This document shows positions 16,310 to 24,516 of a stretch of 64,000 nucleotides of DNA, piece by piece. Source of the DNA: a bacterium (GTDB taxonomy: Bacteria; Zhuqueibacterota; Zhuqueibacteria; Oleimicrobiales; Geothermoviventaceae); contig JAPWUV010000001.1 of NCBI GenBank assembly GCA_028275345.1, positions 124,001 to 188,000 on the forward strand, in the 5' to 3' direction. Numbering within the stretch: the stretch's first letter is position 1; every line of letters starts with the position of its first letter. The translations under genes and the position numbers were made by a program. The notes below the pieces were generated by a model that saw nothing but the letters and a program-made list of their open reading frames with translations, made no database searches and was not told the DNA's origin.

Positions 16310-17677
16310 TCACTCTGGGCTGATCTCACGCCAGGCCTCCACCACGTACATCCCTGCCTTCGGGAAGAAGGGCGGAGGACTGGAGCTCATGCGGCTGTCG
16401 TAATGATAATCCTTCGAGTACCCCGTCCTCAGGGTGTTGCCGGAGAAGGTGCCGACGGGTCCCCTGACGCTCTGTGCGATGCTGCCCCACACCACCAGCT
16501 TGCCCCTTGGCTGACCCTCGTTGTAGCCTTGCACGGTGAAACTGGTGCCTAGGGCCATGATGGATGCGTCGATCACGCAGTCCCGCTGGTTGGCGGGGTT
16601 GTTGGAGACGATGACGTTGGCCTGCGCCACCAATCCGAGGCGATCCTCGCATCCCGGGACGGGCCGGCCGGAGGCATCCGCGCAGCTGTACCTCAAATCA
16701 TCCTCGATGTAGATATTCCCCCCGCTCACCGGGCCATTCTTTTCGGCCAGAATGGTCAGGGAGCCCATCACCGAGCCCTTCACCTCCACATCCCCGCGTA
16801 TCCGGATCAAACCATCAGGGATCTGGTCCAGCGGGAGGGAGCCGGAGACCGGATTGCCGCTTGCATCCCGAGCAGAGTACTCGACGATTCCCACACCTCC
16901 CACTACTTTAAAGGTCAGCTTGGCGCGCTGGTTGTTGCCAGCATACAGTACCGGCGCCTTGCCAGAGCCGTACTGAGCGTAGTTGGCGAGGACATCGTTC
17001 ATCGTGGGCAGGGTGATCCGAGGCACCCCTAAGCGGTACCCGGCGCGGAAATCGGGATCGTAGGAAGTGCCCTTCTTGATCGAGGTGGCGGCGCTGTAGA
17101 CGGGCCCCAAGAAGACCGGCGAGCCGTAGATCGCGATCTGGTCATTGGTGAATAGGGGACCGTCGATCACGTCGCCCGTGTAATACCAGATCGTCCCTAC
17201 CCCCTCATCATCGGTGGCCCAGAGGAAATCCGCGAAGCTCACCATCCTGACCTGCACCTCGACAGTGCGGATGGCCTCGCCCACTGTGGCCTGGGAACGC
17301 ACGATGTATCGTTTCAGATAGGTGTATTGGTTCTCCGGGGCTGGGATGATCAGGATATCGACCTTCCCGGGCCCGATCGGGACCTGGCTGGCGAAGGTGA
17401 AGGGCTCAAGCTGGGTGGGAGCGACGGGAAGCTTGCGGAGCCAGCCGGTTGCCAGTTCCACTCCGCCCTCCGCCGAGGCCAGAGCCTGAGCTGACTCCAC
17501 ACTGGCCGTGGAACTGCGCAGGTCCGTCACCACGATGCTACTCAGCACGAAGCCCAGGGTGAGAGTCAGGCCGAGCAGCAGCATGAACGCGGCTAGCGAA
17601 AATCCCCGCTGGTCCGCCAGGCGGAAAGGCTTCCCGGACGTAGCACCGCACGGTGTTGTTTGCAGCCCTCCGATCAC
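16310..17677 (-). CDS. PilX/GspK-like large minor pilin, DUF4900-type (first copy)
   Basis: 455 residues from GTG 17677, which overlaps the stop of the upstream PilW-like gene (GTGA). The prepilin-like segment is ADQRG then FSLAAFMLLLGLTLTLGFV, with Ala instead of Glu at mature position 5. The soluble part shares many blocks with the second copy at 14888-16207 (YYTGDVIDGPLFTNDQIAIY, FLGPVYSAATSI, DFRAGYRLGVP, VWGSIAQSVRGPVGTFS, KDYHYDSRM). The two are tandem paralogues in the minor pilin operon. As with GspK-type pseudopilins, the missing Glu5 and big globular domain suggest a tip or priming position. Cleavage by PilD is expected after the Gly. Confidence 0.82.
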   Translation of the reverse strand: MIGGLQTTPCGATSGKPFRLADQRGFSLAAFMLLLGLTLTLGFVLSSIVVTDLRSSTASVESAQALASAEGGVELATGWLRKLPVAPTQLEPFTFASQVPIGPGKVDILIIPAPENQYTYLKRYIVRSQATVGEAIRTVEVQVRMVSFADFLWATDDEGVGTIWYYTGDVIDGPLFTNDQIAIYGSPVFLGPVYSAATSIKKGTSYDPDFRAGYRLGVPRITLPTMNDVLANYAQYGSGKAPVLYAGNNQRAKLTFKVVGGVGIVEYSARDASGNPVSGSLPLDQIPDGLIRIRGDVEVKGSVMGSLTILAEKNGPVSGGNIYIEDDLRYSCADASGRPVPGCEDRLGLVAQANVIVSNNPANQRDCVIDASIMALGTSFTVQGYNEGQPRGKLVVWGSIAQSVRGPVGTFSGNTLRTGYSKDYHYDSRMSSSPPPFFPKAGMYVVEAWREISPE

Positions 17678-18273
17678 AGGTTCCTCGGTCTCACCTGAGT
17701 ATGAAGCTCCACTTCCTTCCCTTCGACGGCCACTCGGACGGAGACACGGATTGCCCGGATCTTTTCCCGATCCTGCACCGGGGTGGAAAGCAAGTGACCG
17801 TCCTGGTCAAAGTACTCGAGCCGGAAGCTGGACACGTGTCGCGCCACGGGGACGTCATTCCGCAGAAGGAGTTCACCCACAAGGGTTAGGGTGACCTCCT
17901 CGTTGTCGATCGTCACGAAGGTCACGGACCGCTGGCCTGCCTGAAGGATGCTGCTTGTGTTGCGAATTTGGCGAAGCTCTCGTGATACCGCATTGAGGGC
18001 GATCCGCGCCTCTCTCAGGGCTTCCTTGCGACTGGTGGCGAATTGAAACGCATCGACGCCGGACAAGAGGAGCCGTCCCAGCACGAGCGAGAACACCGCC
18101 ACCAGCGCCATCACCGTGATGAGCTCGACGAGGGTGAAGCCCCAGACGCCCCTGCCGGTGGATGCGGTGGGGGATTGGCCGAGAACCGATTTCGAAAGTT
18201 CTGCCAGCGGTCGCTGCGCCATGGCGCACCGCGGCCAACCTTTCGAGAGAGCCTTTCCCGTGGCCTTTGTCAT
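17674..18273 (-). CDS. PilW-like minor pilin (prepilin N-methylation domain)
   Basis: 199 residues from ATG 18273. A long leader (about 45 residues) ends in VWG, then FTLVELITVMALVAVFSLVLG, the class III prepilin helix with Glu5 present. The soluble domain (NAVSRELRQIRNTSSILQ; VTFVTIDNEEVTLTLVGE; VSSFRLEYFDQDGHLL) has the PilW/GspJ-like pattern. Such proteins help prime and cap the pilus. The unusually long leader could mean that the true start is the internal ATG at MAQRPLAELS. The stop overlaps the start of the PilX-like gene. Confidence 0.83.
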   Translation of the reverse strand: MTKATGKALSKGWPRCAMAQRPLAELSKSVLGQSPTASTGRGVWGFTLVELITVMALVAVFSLVLGRLLLSGVDAFQFATSRKEALREARIALNAVSRELRQIRNTSSILQAGQRSVTFVTIDNEEVTLTLVGELLLRNDVPVARHVSSFRLEYFDQDGHLLSTPVQDREKIRAIRVSVRVAVEGKEVELHTQVRPRNL

Positions 18274-18289
18274 GACCCTTTGGCCAGGT

Positions 18290-18691
18290 TCAGTAGTTGG
18301 TGAGCCAGGTCTCGAGACTCACGTCCGGCACGTTCGGATGGCGGACCGTCACCACCACCCGGGCGTATCGGACGCCGTTGTACACCTTCCCCGTGGTGTC
18401 GATGGTCACGAAGCGTTGGAAGCCCTGTTCCGGGGAATCGGCTGGGTAGCGGCCTGGGGTCACCACGACGGCGTAGCCTCCCGCCACGTTCTTGTCGTTG
18501 AGGATCTGCTCCAGCTTCTCTTGAGCGTAGAACACGGCTTTGGTCCGCAGCTCCGCATCCACGCTGCCGAGGATGCTATGCCCAAAGAGGCGAAGAAGCG
18601 GCGGGATGGCCACGGCGATCAACACCACGAGCAGCACCGCTTCCACCAAGGTGAATCCCTCGCAACACTTTCCGGTCTTCCTTTCCCGCAT
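18290..18691 (-). CDS. PilV-like minor pilin
   Basis: 133 residues from ATG 18691 with GGGAGG upstream. Short basic leader ending in CEG, then FTLVEAVLLVVLIAVAIPPL, the prepilin cleavage and methylation motif with Glu5. The soluble part includes AELRTKAVFYAQEKLEQIL, the helix typical of PilV/GspI-type minor pilins. It would join the PilW-, FimT- and PilX-like proteins in a minor pilin complex that starts pilus assembly. Genes are 17-33 nt apart on either side, so the set is one operon. Confidence 0.83.
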   Translation of the reverse strand: MRERKTGKCCEGFTLVEAVLLVVLIAVAIPPLLRLFGHSILGSVDAELRTKAVFYAQEKLEQILNDKNVAGGYAVVVTPGRYPADSPEQGFQRFVTIDTTGKVYNGVRYARVVVTVRHPNVPDVSLETWLTNY

Positions 18692-18723
18692 GTCAGGTGC
18701 CTCCCGGAGGTGGCAAGACCGAT

Positions 18724-19245
18724 TCAGCTTCCCAAGGATAGGACCTCCAGATTCCCCGTGGTCGGCTCAATCATGATGGCGTAGCGGGTGCCGAGCCGGG
18801 CCAGGAGTAAACGCTCGCCGAGGGGTCCTGTGAGATGGTACGGACGCCCGTCCGGCCGGAATCGGAGCACGTAGCCGGGCAGGGACGAGCCGGTGAGCCG
18901 GACCGCGCGGTAGTCCCCGATTCCGAACTGCACCACATAGTCCCGCGCCCCAGCGGGGGTCCTCAGCGGCGTGCCGTCGGACCAGGTGAGCAAGTAGCGG
19001 TTGTTGTCGAGGTCGATCCGCACCTGCACTTCGCGCCCAAGATTCATGGCCAGTTCCTGGGCATACTGGATGTCGGCCTGAAGTTTCTTCACGGCGGCTT
19101 TGGTTTGCACGCTCTCGCTGCTCGCCGTCGTCTTGAGGATGGCCACGAGGGCGAGGAGCGCAGCAATGCCCAGCACCACGGTGAGTTCGACCAGCGTGAC
19201 CCCATGTTCTCCGCGTCGATCCGCACTCCTCATCGGCTCTCGCAT
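18724..19245 (-). CDS. FimT/GspH-like minor pilin
   Basis: 173 residues from ATG 19245 (MREPMRSADR); the open frame continues upstream, but its extra residues look non-coding. The leader ends in EHG, followed by VTLVELTVVLGIAALLALVA, with Val at +1 and Glu5 kept. The helix continues into KLQADIQYAQELAMNLGREV, the FimT/GspH helix pattern, then a beta-rich domain with SDGTPLRTPAGARDYVVQFG. FimT-like minor pilins take part in pilus priming and, in some bacteria, DNA uptake. Position first in the minor pilin series agrees with usual fimT-pilV-pilW-pilX order. Confidence 0.82.
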   Translation of the reverse strand: MREPMRSADRRGEHGVTLVELTVVLGIAALLALVAILKTTASSESVQTKAAVKKLQADIQYAQELAMNLGREVQVRIDLDNNRYLLTWSDGTPLRTPAGARDYVVQFGIGDYRAVRLTGSSLPGYVLRFRPDGRPYHLTGPLGERLLLARLGTRYAIMIEPTTGNLEVLSLGS

Positions 19246-19482
19246 GACGTTTGTCCTTCTCGCCTGAGCAGTCGCCTCGCCCTGAGGGAGGATGCTCGTC
19301 TCCTCACTCTCCGGATGAAACTGGCTCCCCCTCGGCCACCATTTCGAGGATCTCCGAAGGGCTCCCTTTGTCCGCCCAGAAACCCGGCTCACGCTCTTCT
19401 CCGCTCATCGCCAGCTGGAGAAAGGGGAAGCGCTCGGGTGTGAACGCTTCCCCTGGAGGATGCCGCCTGATGGGCGTGAGGC

Positions 19483-19821
19483 TTATTCGCGCTGGTGGTT
19501 TTCCTCGCTGCAGGTCACCTTCAGGTTGTCCGATCCCTCCACGAAGGAGTACGTCCCCCCGCTCGGGCACTGGGGGATGGCGCCGCCGGCCATGTAGGGC
19601 GCTACATCGTTCAAGCTTGCAGGCGCCTGTCCGTGCTCGGCCACATACAGGGAGATGGCCGTTTCGATCGCCGCCTGATTGGACTTGCAGGCGCTGGCCT
19701 CCGCGTTGGACCTGAGGTCCACGAACTTCGGGATGGCCACCGCAGCCAGGATCCCGATGATCACGATCACGATCACCAGCTCGATCAGGGTGAAACCCTT
19801 CGCATTGTGCATCTTCTTCAT
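19483..19821 (-). CDS. Type IV major pilin-like protein (PilA/GspG type)
   Basis: 112 residues from ATG 19821, chosen because AGGGAGGT lies 8 nt before it; a TTG six nt further up is less likely. Leader MKKMHNAKG, then FTLIELVIVIVIIGILAAVA, a perfect prepilin helix with Phe1 and Glu5. The soluble domain is short (about 80 residues), with KSNQAAIETAISLYVAEHGQ and APYMAGGAIPQCPSGGTYSF, the pattern of small GspG-like major pilins, and three cysteines that may form a C-terminal disulfide. It is the only pilin of this canonical form in the window, so it is probably the fibre subunit. A 290-nt upstream gap with a palindrome and a sigma-54-like element suggests its own regulation. Confidence 0.88.
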   Translation of the reverse strand: MKKMHNAKGFTLIELVIVIVIIGILAAVAIPKFVDLRSNAEASACKSNQAAIETAISLYVAEHGQAPASLNDVAPYMAGGAIPQCPSGGTYSFVEGSDNLKVTCSEENHQRE

Positions 19822-19914
19822 CGCCAATACCTCCCTTGGCTAAAACCTCCGTTGCTTGTGCCACCCGGCCCCGGGTCCCAGTTGGCCTCCATCATTGCGT
19901 TCCAGGCGTACTTT

Positions 19915-19931
19915 AGCCAAAAGCTGTGCCA
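19915..19931 (-). promoter_or_regulatory. Possible sigma-54 promoter upstream of the pilin
   Basis: Minus strand TGGCACAGCTTTTGG matches the -24/-12 consensus TGGCAC-N5-TTGC in all but the last base. It lies about 95 nt before the pilin start. Sigma-54 control of pilA is known in other bacteria, and an NtrC-type activator is encoded at 26394-27890. Weak by itself because the -12 GC is altered. Confidence 0.35.
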
Positions 19932-19960
19932 TTGCTGGCCCCTCTGGGCTTCAGCCGGAG

Positions 19961-19984
19961 TCTTGCGGAAGGCCTTCCGCAAGA
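19961..19984. repeat. Perfect 24-nt palindrome upstream of the pilin
   Basis: Half-site TCTTGCGGAAGG is followed without spacer by its exact reverse complement. It lies in the pilC-pilin gap, about 30 nt upstream of the sigma-54-like element and 140 nt upstream of the pilin start. There is no T-run on the minus strand, so a DNA-binding site is more likely than a terminator. A second inverted repeat (CGGCCG-GAT-CGGCCG) lies at about 19993-20007 (up to the final G). Confidence 0.6.
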
Positions 19985-20112
19985 TCAGATTTCGGCCGGA
20001 TCGGCCGTTTCTTTAGGCCTTTCCGCGCTTTCGTCCATCAGGGCCGTCCCGAAGTGGGACTCGGCGTGCCGAAATGGAATAGCGTGCGCAGGGAGCAAGG
20101 CGAGCGTGTTTC

Positions 20113-21333
20113 TCAGCGGGCGATGCTCGTGAGGCTCCACATGGGCAGGAAGATGGAGAGAGCGAGAAACAGGACGATGATTCCCAGCCCGACCGTGAGG
20201 ATGGGCTCGATCATCGTGCTGAGGTTTTTCACCGCGTAGTCCACCTCGAGGTCGTAATGCTCGGAGATGCTGAGCAGCATGTCGTCGAGGCTTCCGCTTT
20301 GCTCGCCGATGGCGATCATCCGGACGACCATTGGGGGAAAGAGCTTGCTCTGGCGGAGCGGGTCGGCAATGCCTTCGCCGCGCTGTACCCCCTCGGCTAC
20401 CTTGTGGATCTCCTCTTTCACCACCTCATTTCCCACCGTGTCGGCGAGGATGCTCAGGGTTTGGAGGATGGGCATCCCCGAGCTGTTCAAGGTCTGGAAC
20501 ATCCGGGCGAAGCGCGACATGGCCACCTTGAGCGTCAGTGGCCCGAAGATGGGGAGTTTCAGTTTGAAACGGTCCCATTGGTAGCGTCCTCGCCTCGTCC
20601 GGACGAACTGCTTGAAGGCGATCGTCACCCCGAACACCGAGCCGACCAGCACATGCCAGTAGTGTTTCATGGCGTTGCTGGCAGCAATGAGCATCTTGGT
20701 GGGGAGCGGCAGTTCCATCCCGGACTGGAGGAACATCTCCGCAAAGCGCGGGACCACGAAGGTCATGAGCGCGAAGAAGGCGACGCTCAGAGAGGCGATC
20801 ACAATGAGGGGGTAGCGCATCGCGGACTTCACCTTGGTCCGCGTCGCCTTGTCGTGCTCCAGCAAGGTGGAGAGGCGTTCGAGCACCTGGTCGAGGGCGC
20901 CGCTCAGCTCGCCGGCGCGGATGCTGTTCACGTAGAGCTCGGGGAACACCTTCCTGTGTTTAGCCATGGCGTCCGAAAGGCTGGAGCCTCCCTCCACATC
21001 CCGGTAGAGATCGGAGATGACTTGCCGCATCGTCGGATGCTCGCTTTGCTCGTACAGGGCTTCGAGCGCCGAGAGAAGCGGCACTCCCGCCTTCAGCAAG
21101 GTGACCAGCTGCTTTGTGAAGAGGACCAGGTCCTCCAGCTTCACCTTCTTGGAAGTGCCGAGCGCCGTGTTGCTCAGCCGGGAGGCGGCCAGGCCCCGGA
21201 CTTCGTTGATTTGCAGGGGGATCAGCCCGGCGCGATCCAAGAATTCCAATACGGCGTTGCGATCGGCCGCCTCCAGCGTGCGTTCGACCACCTCTCCGTC
21301 AAAGCTTGCGGCCTTGTAGGAGAACGTCGGCAT
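20113..21333 (-). CDS. pilC: Type IV pilus inner-membrane platform protein PilC (GspF family)
   Basis: 406 residues from ATG 21333, full length for the family. N-terminal PTFSYKAASFDGEVVERTLE is the usual PilC/GspF opening. Two T2SSF cytoplasmic domains follow (about 70-190, LEDLVLFTKQLVTLLKAGVP; about 270-390, MFQTLNSSGMPILQTLSILA). Three membrane helices lie near 172-192, 220-240 and 378-400. PilC forms the platform in the inner membrane that is turned by the PilB ATPase to add pilins. It follows the CheX-receiver gene by about 85 nt and precedes the pilin by about 290 nt. The platform genes pilM, N, O and the secretin pilQ are not in the window. Confidence 0.94.
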   Translation of the reverse strand: MPTFSYKAASFDGEVVERTLEAADRNAVLEFLDRAGLIPLQINEVRGLAASRLSNTALGTSKKVKLEDLVLFTKQLVTLLKAGVPLLSALEALYEQSEHPTMRQVISDLYRDVEGGSSLSDAMAKHRKVFPELYVNSIRAGELSGALDQVLERLSTLLEHDKATRTKVKSAMRYPLIVIASLSVAFFALMTFVVPRFAEMFLQSGMELPLPTKMLIAASNAMKHYWHVLVGSVFGVTIAFKQFVRTRRGRYQWDRFKLKLPIFGPLTLKVAMSRFARMFQTLNSSGMPILQTLSILADTVGNEVVKEEIHKVAEGVQRGEGIADPLRQSKLFPPMVVRMIAIGEQSGSLDDMLLSISEHYDLEVDYAVKNLSTMIEPILTVGLGIIVLFLALSIFLPMWSLTSIAR

Positions 21334-21418
21334 CGACGAACTCCAGACCCCTACTTCCTTAGCTCACTCGCCTGAGAATCGACTTCCCCGGAAACTCCGC
21401 TTCGAAGGGGCCGGCTCC

Positions 21419-22498
21419 TCACAGCGACGAGGGAGGAGCTGCGGCCGGTTCGGCGGCTGGGGTGCGTTCGCGCGGGAGGAGCCTTTCCCGCACCGCCTCC
21501 AGCGTGTAGGGTTTGATCAGGAAGCCGCTGGCGCCAGCCCGAACTCCGGCGAACAGCTGCTCCTTGGTCCACGCTCGGGCACCCAACAGAATGGGACATT
21601 CGCGATTGAAACTGCGGAGGAGCTGGACTAGCCGTAGGGGCTTGGCGGGATCATCCTCGACGTCGATGGCGATCACCCGGATGGCCCCCTCACGAAGCTC
21701 TTCCGCAAGGGTCTGTACGTCGCGGACCTGCACGATCTGATAGCCGAGAAGGCTGAGGATTCGACGCAGCACGTCAGCTTCGCAGCTGCTTCCGATGACG
21801 ATGGCTTGGCCGCGCGGGCCCTCGCCGCCGGGGCTCTCCTCACTGGTTTCGCCCTCCGAGAGGAGCTGTTCGAGGCTGGCCTTGTCCATGGCGACGCCGA
21901 AGATGTGGGCCAGGCCCCCCAGGTCGGCCACGATCTCGAAACGGTCTGAGAGAAGGCGCGGGATCCGGATCGTCACTGGGTAAAGGCAAGCCAGTCCGCT
22001 CGGCAGGGTTTCGGGGGGTTGGGGAGCCTGGAGCAGGCCACCCAGGGCGAGGTGTACGTCGCGGTAGGCGATCTTCCGCAGGCTGCGCATGAGTCCGCCG
22101 CGGAGCTGGTTCCCGATCTCCATCAGCACGTCCAGGTCCTCCTGGATCAGCTCCTGCTCCGCGATTCTTTCGCGGATGCGGCTGTCGGCCATCACCAGCA
22201 GGAGGCCGGAAAGCGCAATGCCTACGGCAAAGGGGAAGTGGATTTGAAAGTGCGCTCTCTCGCCTTCCCGCAGAACCAGCCAAAAATCGTTGGGACGGGT
22301 GGGGAGCTCCCGGAGCTCTTGTTCGGTGAGGAAAGAGATTTCCCCGACGGTGCACTCGCACTCGCGATTGAGCAGGACCGGCAGGTCCTCGTTGAGGCGC
22401 TCCTGGATGTGGAGCGCCGCCTTCTTGCATTTCAAACGCAGGAGCTCCACCCGGGAGTCGAACTGCGGGGGAGCCTCTTTCTCCGGGGATCCCGTCAT
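21419..22498 (-). CDS. CheX/CheC-like domain fused to a degenerate receiver domain
   Basis: 359 residues. The N-terminal two thirds (about 15-210) resemble the CheC/CheX/FliN phosphatase fold: FAVGIALSGLLLVMADSRI, DLDVLMEIGNQLRGGLMRSL. A linker rich in Glu and Gly (about 225-240) leads to a receiver-like domain (about 240-345). The receiver has kept a candidate phospho-Asp (VIAIDVEDD) and the conserved Lys (FLIKPYT). The N-terminal acidic pair expected right after the first strand is replaced by SSCEAD, so Mg binding and phosphorylation may be lost. It starts 4 nt after cheX. It may tune CheY phosphate levels or act as a phosphorylation-independent adaptor. Domain call from pattern only. Confidence 0.7.
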   Translation of the reverse strand: MTGSPEKEAPPQFDSRVELLRLKCKKAALHIQERLNEDLPVLLNRECECTVGEISFLTEQELRELPTRPNDFWLVLREGERAHFQIHFPFAVGIALSGLLLVMADSRIRERIAEQELIQEDLDVLMEIGNQLRGGLMRSLRKIAYRDVHLALGGLLQAPQPPETLPSGLACLYPVTIRIPRLLSDRFEIVADLGGLAHIFGVAMDKASLEQLLSEGETSEESPGGEGPRGQAIVIGSSCEADVLRRILSLLGYQIVQVRDVQTLAEELREGAIRVIAIDVEDDPAKPLRLVQLLRSFNRECPILLGARAWTKEQLFAGVRAGASGFLIKPYTLEAVRERLLPRERTPAAEPAAAPPSSL

Positions 22499-22502
22499 CG
22501 GC

Positions 22503-22973
22503 TTACCAGGGTTCGTGCTCTTCCATTGGGATGAAGTGCACGTAGAATCGACCGACCTCCGAGTCCAGGACCAAGGGGGGCTCCGATTCCAAATTGTAGA
22601 ACTCCGCGCTTCCGTCGTCGCTCAGCACGGAGGGGTGCGAATGCCGGACCTGCTTGCCCTGGAACAGGAGCCCTGCTTTGATCTGGCCGATCACCAGGTT
22701 CAGAACTTCGGCCAAGAGGTCCCGGACGTTGTCCTCGTTGGCTTGGACGTAGCCATTCACCACGCGTTCGAACAATCGGAGCGCAGTGACCTGATTGCAG
22801 CGCAGGGCCAGAATCCCGTTGACGTCGCCGCGCAGCCCCGACATGGCCATGAGCCCCGTCATCTGATGGTCCAGCCACAGGTTCTCGCTCTCATCGACGG
22901 GTGTCACGGGGGCACCGATAATGGCGCTCAGGGTTTCCGGTACCGTCTGGCCAAGGAGCGTCGTCACATCCAT
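22503..22973 (-). CDS. cheX: CheX-like chemotaxis phosphatase
   Basis: 156 residues from ATG 22973. The sequence carries the CheX-type pattern MSGLRGDVNGILALRCNQ and, in the helix that holds the catalytic residues, NEDNVRDLLAEVLNLVIGQIK (shown in part; E and N spaced as in the ExxN motif: EVLN). CheX dephosphorylates CheY-P. The cheY gene is about 90 nt upstream, and the CheX-receiver fusion starts 4 nt downstream, so the three form a signal-termination unit. Confidence 0.85.
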   Translation of the reverse strand: MDVTTLLGQTVPETLSAIIGAPVTPVDESENLWLDHQMTGLMAMSGLRGDVNGILALRCNQVTALRLFERVVNGYVQANEDNVRDLLAEVLNLVIGQIKAGLLFQGKQVRHSHPSVLSDDGSAEFYNLESEPPLVLDSEVGRFYVHFIPMEEHEPW

Positions 22974-23065
22974 CCTTTCGACCTCGGAAGTTCCGCTGTG
23001 AGCTGCGCTTGCATCTCCTTTGCGAGGAAAAGGGTTCGAGAAGAATCCTCCGCTCCGTAAGCGCT

Positions 23066-23440
23066 TCAGCGCAGAACCCGTTCCAAGCGGTCTTGGAGCT
23101 TTTCCGGTGTAAATGGCTTGACGATGAAGCCGTCGGCGCCGGCGGCCACAGCTTCGCGGACCATCTGTTGGGATCCCTCGCTCGTAATTACGATGATCGG
23201 CACCCGTTTGGAGAGCGGCATCTGCCGCACTTTGCGGATGAACTCCAAGCCGTCCATCTCCGGCATGTTGATATCGCTGAGGATCAGGTCCACGTCGTCT
23301 TTGGAAAGGTGGTAAAGGGCCTCGAAGCCATGCCGGGCTTCATAGCATTTGTCCACCGTGTAGCCCGCAAGGCGCAGATTCCGTAGGATGATCTTGCGCA
23401 TGACGTCCGAATCGTCGGCGATCAGGACCTTGAGGCCCAT
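23066..23440 (-). CDS. cheY: CheY-type single-domain response regulator
   Basis: 124 residues from ATG 23440, with TAGGAGGG upstream; the longer open frame is a shadow of cheB. All receiver residues are present: acidic pair in LIADDSDV, phospho-Asp in LILSDINMPEMDG, Thr in IVITSEG and Lys in FIVKPFTPEK. With no output domain it probably acts by binding a target such as a pilus motor or a kinase. It overlaps the cheB 3' end by 19 nt and is followed by cheX. No flagellar genes are in the window, so a role in pilus or surface behaviour is more likely than in swimming. Confidence 0.9.
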   Translation of the reverse strand: MGLKVLIADDSDVMRKIILRNLRLAGYTVDKCYEARHGFEALYHLSKDDVDLILSDINMPEMDGLEFIRKVRQMPLSKRVPIIVITSEGSQQMVREAVAAGADGFIVKPFTPEKLQDRLERVLR

Positions 23441-24516
23441 AACGTCCCTCCTACGATTTGCGATATCAAATCTGGCAGTCGGGCCAAGGGGACTTCGGCA
23501 TCGGCCACGCCGGCGTCGAGGCAGGCGCGGACCATTCCGGCCACCACGCAAGAATACCGATCCTGAACCAGCGCGATCCCGCCTGCCTCCTTGATGGCTT
23601 TCATGCCCCGCCGGCCGTCGCTTCCCATGCCTGTGAGGATCACGCCGAGGCACGGCCCGGCGTAGACTTTGGCGGCCGAGAGCATCATCACGTCGACGCT
23701 CGGAGCGAAGATCTCGTTGGCGGGATTGCTTTGTCGGATGTGAATAATGGGCGGCTCTCCGAAATGTTGCTTCAGCACCGTCATCTGCTGACCTCCCGGA
23801 GCCACGTAGACCTGGCCCGGGCGGATGGGTTCCCCGTTCTCTGCCTCTTTCACGTGCAGCTTCGACTCTCGATCGAGCCGTTCGGCCATCGCGCGGGTGA
23901 AGGTCGGGGGCATGTGCTGCGCGATTAGGATGCCGAGCGGGAAGTCCGCCGGCAGATTGGGGATGATCCGGGACAAGGCCCTGGGTCCACCCGTCGAGGA
24001 GCCGATGAGCACAACCTCGCGCACCGGGTCCTGCCGGAAATGAACCGGAGGCAGGTGGAAGGACGGGGCTTCCCCCTCCTCGGGCTGAGCTGGCGGAGCG
24101 GCCTTCCCTTGGGTGCGGGCGAAGGCGTGGGCGAGGCGAATCTTGCGGATGAGCTCGCGCTCGAAGCGCTCGTCCAGGCCATTGCTCTTGGGGATGTAAT
24201 CAAAAGCACCCCTCTCCAGCGCCTCGAGGGTGATCTGGGCCCCGGTGTGGGTGAGGGAGCTCACCATTAGCACTCCGGCCCCGGTGTGGCGGGTGAGTTC
24301 ATCCAGCGCCTGGAGGCCATCCATCCCCGGCATCTCCACGTCCAGGGTGATCACATCCGGCTGGGTGCGGACGGCCTTTTCGATGGCTTCGGCTCCGTCG
24401 GCAGCCGTGGCCACGACCTCCATACCCGCCTTCTCGATCATCCGCTGGAGTACGAGGCGCATGACGGCCGAATCGTCGACCACCAGCACCTGGATTTGTC
24501 GGGTTTTTCCCGTCAC
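23422..24516 (-). CDS. cheB: Chemoreceptor methylesterase/deamidase CheB
   Basis: 364 residues from GTG 24516, overlapping the HDOD gene stop (GTGA). Receiver domain about 8-125 (VLVVDDSAVMR, ITLDVEMPGMDG, FDYIPKSNG), linker about 140-165, then the methylesterase domain about 170-355. The catalytic triad is visible: Ser in LIGSSTGGPRAL, His in IAQHMPPTFT and Asp in LTGMGSDGRRG. CheB removes methyl groups from chemoreceptors and needs phosphorylation by CheA, yet neither cheA nor any receptor is encoded in the window. It pairs with the cheR two genes upstream. Confidence 0.95.
   Translation of the reverse strand: MTGKTRQIQVLVVDDSAVMRLVLQRMIEKAGMEVVATAADGAEAIEKAVRTQPDVITLDVEMPGMDGLQALDELTRHTGAGVLMVSSLTHTGAQITLEALERGAFDYIPKSNGLDERFERELIRKIRLAHAFARTQGKAAPPAQPEEGEAPSFHLPPVHFRQDPVREVVLIGSSTGGPRALSRIIPNLPADFPLGILIAQHMPPTFTRAMAERLDRESKLHVKEAENGEPIRPGQVYVAPGGQQMTVLKQHFGEPPIIHIRQSNPANEIFAPSVDVMMLSAAKVYAGPCLGVILTGMGSDGRRGMKAIKEAGGIALVQDRYSCVVAGMVRACLDAGVADAEVPLARLPDLISQIVGGTLWASRS

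Noticed and set aside
19993-20007. CGGCCG-GAT-CGGCCG inverted repeat followed by TTTCTTT as a plus-strand terminator
   Set aside because: No plus-strand gene ends here; the repeat is short and in a GC-rich region, so it is noted only as possible part of the pilin control region.
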